DNA from: Apostichopus japonicus
Taxonomy: Eukaryota > Echinodermata > Holothuroidea > Aspidochirotida > Stichopodidae
Direction of reading: 5' to 3'
Length of the DNA: 64,000 nucleotides
NCBI RefSeq assembly: GCF_037975245.1
Contig: NC_092565.1
Span: 15,031,499 to 15,095,498 of the forward strand
Within the stretch, counting starts at the first letter, position 1, and each line of letters opens with the position of its first letter. The notes under the pieces were generated by a model. That model was not told the DNA's origin. It saw only the letters and a program-made list of their open reading frames with translations, and did no database searches. Below, one piece after another: positions 63,183-64,000 of this stretch. Position numbers and translations under genes: made by a program.

Positions 63183-63762
63183 CTACAAACTAACAGAAAT
63201 TAATATATCAAATTGGCACCTAGAAATTCTGAGTTTCAGCTACTTAGACTCCATGAAGCACTGACACAAGAGCCTATTATACCTCACATGATAAGAATCA
63301 AATCAACAATTTATGATTATCTGGCAGAAACAAATCCTGTCATAATGCATGTGTCATGTCAAGACTGTAGAGACACTCAAGAGACACGCAAGTTTACACC
63401 ATGATAGTGTATGCTCTACTGATCTATTTACTCCAGGACCAGGAATGTGTGACTACACATCCCTGGATGTAAGCTCATTACTTAAAATAGGCTTATACAG
63501 ATTACACTTAGCATTACTTAACATATAGTTAGAATATCTTAAGGATTCCAATAGGATAGGATTTACTGTACAAAGAATACTTGATATCTATTACAGGCTT
63601 ACTTGGGCTTACTAAAGATTACTTACAGTGCTATTCCAACAAGTGATCCCTACAAGACATTAAAAGTGGTGACACATCTCATATATGATGGAGCTGTTCT
63701 ATTCGACATGAACTATATTTTGCATGCACCCCACAGAAGAGTCAGGAATGCACCAACCTGAA
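63183..63762. other. Upstream part of the EEP gene, no exon recognised
   Basis: This must be intron or 5' sequence of the EEP gene. A run of 60 codons is open near 63213 on the plus strand but has no supporting feature. Confidence 0.45.
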
Positions 63763-64000
63763 GCTATCACAGGATTCATCCCAGGATTCAGATTCATCCC
63801 AGGATTCATCACAGGATTCATCCCAGGATTCAGATTCATCCCAGGATTCATCACAGGATTCTGAAGCTATCACAGGATTCATCCCAGGATTCAGATTCAT
63901 CCCAGGATTCATCACAGGGTTCATCCCAGGATTCAGATTCATCCCCGGATTCATCACAGGATTCTGAAGCTATCACAGGATTCATCCCAGGATTCAGATT
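63763..64000. repeat. Minisatellite with 42-bp higher-order unit, runs off the edge
   Basis: 12-mers (caggattcatcc or caggattcatca) and an 18-mer (caggattcagattcatcc) alternate as a 42-bp unit, interrupted twice by an extra ctgaagctat piece. Because all steps are multiples of six, the minus strand stays open and reads as Asn-Pro-Gly-Met or Asp-Glu-Ser-Trp repeats. Whether it is coding cannot be decided here. Confidence 0.9.

Overview
This is eukaryotic DNA, most likely from a marine invertebrate deuterostome and perhaps an echinoderm. Coding exons are short, bounded by GT/AG splice sites and separated by AT-rich introns full of tRNA-derived SINEs, terminal-inverted-repeat elements, tandem arrays and homopolymer G/C tracts. 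The placement rests on the gene complement and general look of the sequence; no species can be named from it.

Five protein-coding genes can be assembled exon by exon. From left to right: (1) the 5' part of a DOK-like PH-domain adaptor, minus strand, exons at 9169-9110 and 5251-4870, the rest lying off the left edge or unrecognised; (2) a complete six-exon TEX261 (Erv26/SVP26-type ER-Golgi cargo adaptor), plus strand, 13072-25694, with an 8.5-kb last intron; (3) ANKRD53-like ankyrin-repeat gene, minus strand, 41077-30420, four coding exons; (4) ENO4 (enolase 4), plus strand, 42363-53916, complete; (5) the C-terminal 500 or so residues of an endonuclease/exonuclease/phosphatase (EEP) domain protein, minus strand, 63182-54974, continuing off the right edge. 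A further possible minus-strand gene nested in the last TEX261 intron is suggested by one Cys-rich exon (23542-23384).

The order is divergent (DOK-like/TEX261), convergent (TEX261/ANKRD53), divergent with about 1.3 kb between start codons (ANKRD53/ENO4) and convergent with polyadenylation signals about 0.3 kb apart (ENO4/EEP). To my knowledge TEX261 and ANKRD53 are also convergent neighbours in human, so this looks like old microsynteny. The ANKRD53/ENO4 gap carries an RFX X-box-like site next to an ETS core, which fits a shared promoter for two cilium/sperm-type genes.

ANKRD53 intron 2 holds a complete, very young Ty3/gypsy LTR retrotransposon (33994-39607) of the CsRn1 type: two 704-bp LTRs that I read as identical, a GGGT target duplication, a tRNA-Trp primer site, gag with a C-H-C-C knuckle, intact pol, and a canonical -1 frameshift cassette at the gag/pol overlap (GGGAAAC slippery heptamer, 7-nt spacer, 9-bp stem).

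The most unusual structure is in ENO4, where two separate tandem repeats grew directly out of splice junctions. A 121-bp satellite of about a dozen copies starts at and re-copies the exon 8 donor. A 129-135-bp triplication copies the acceptor and first codons of exon 6. ENO4 also lacks several catalytic residues of true enolases.
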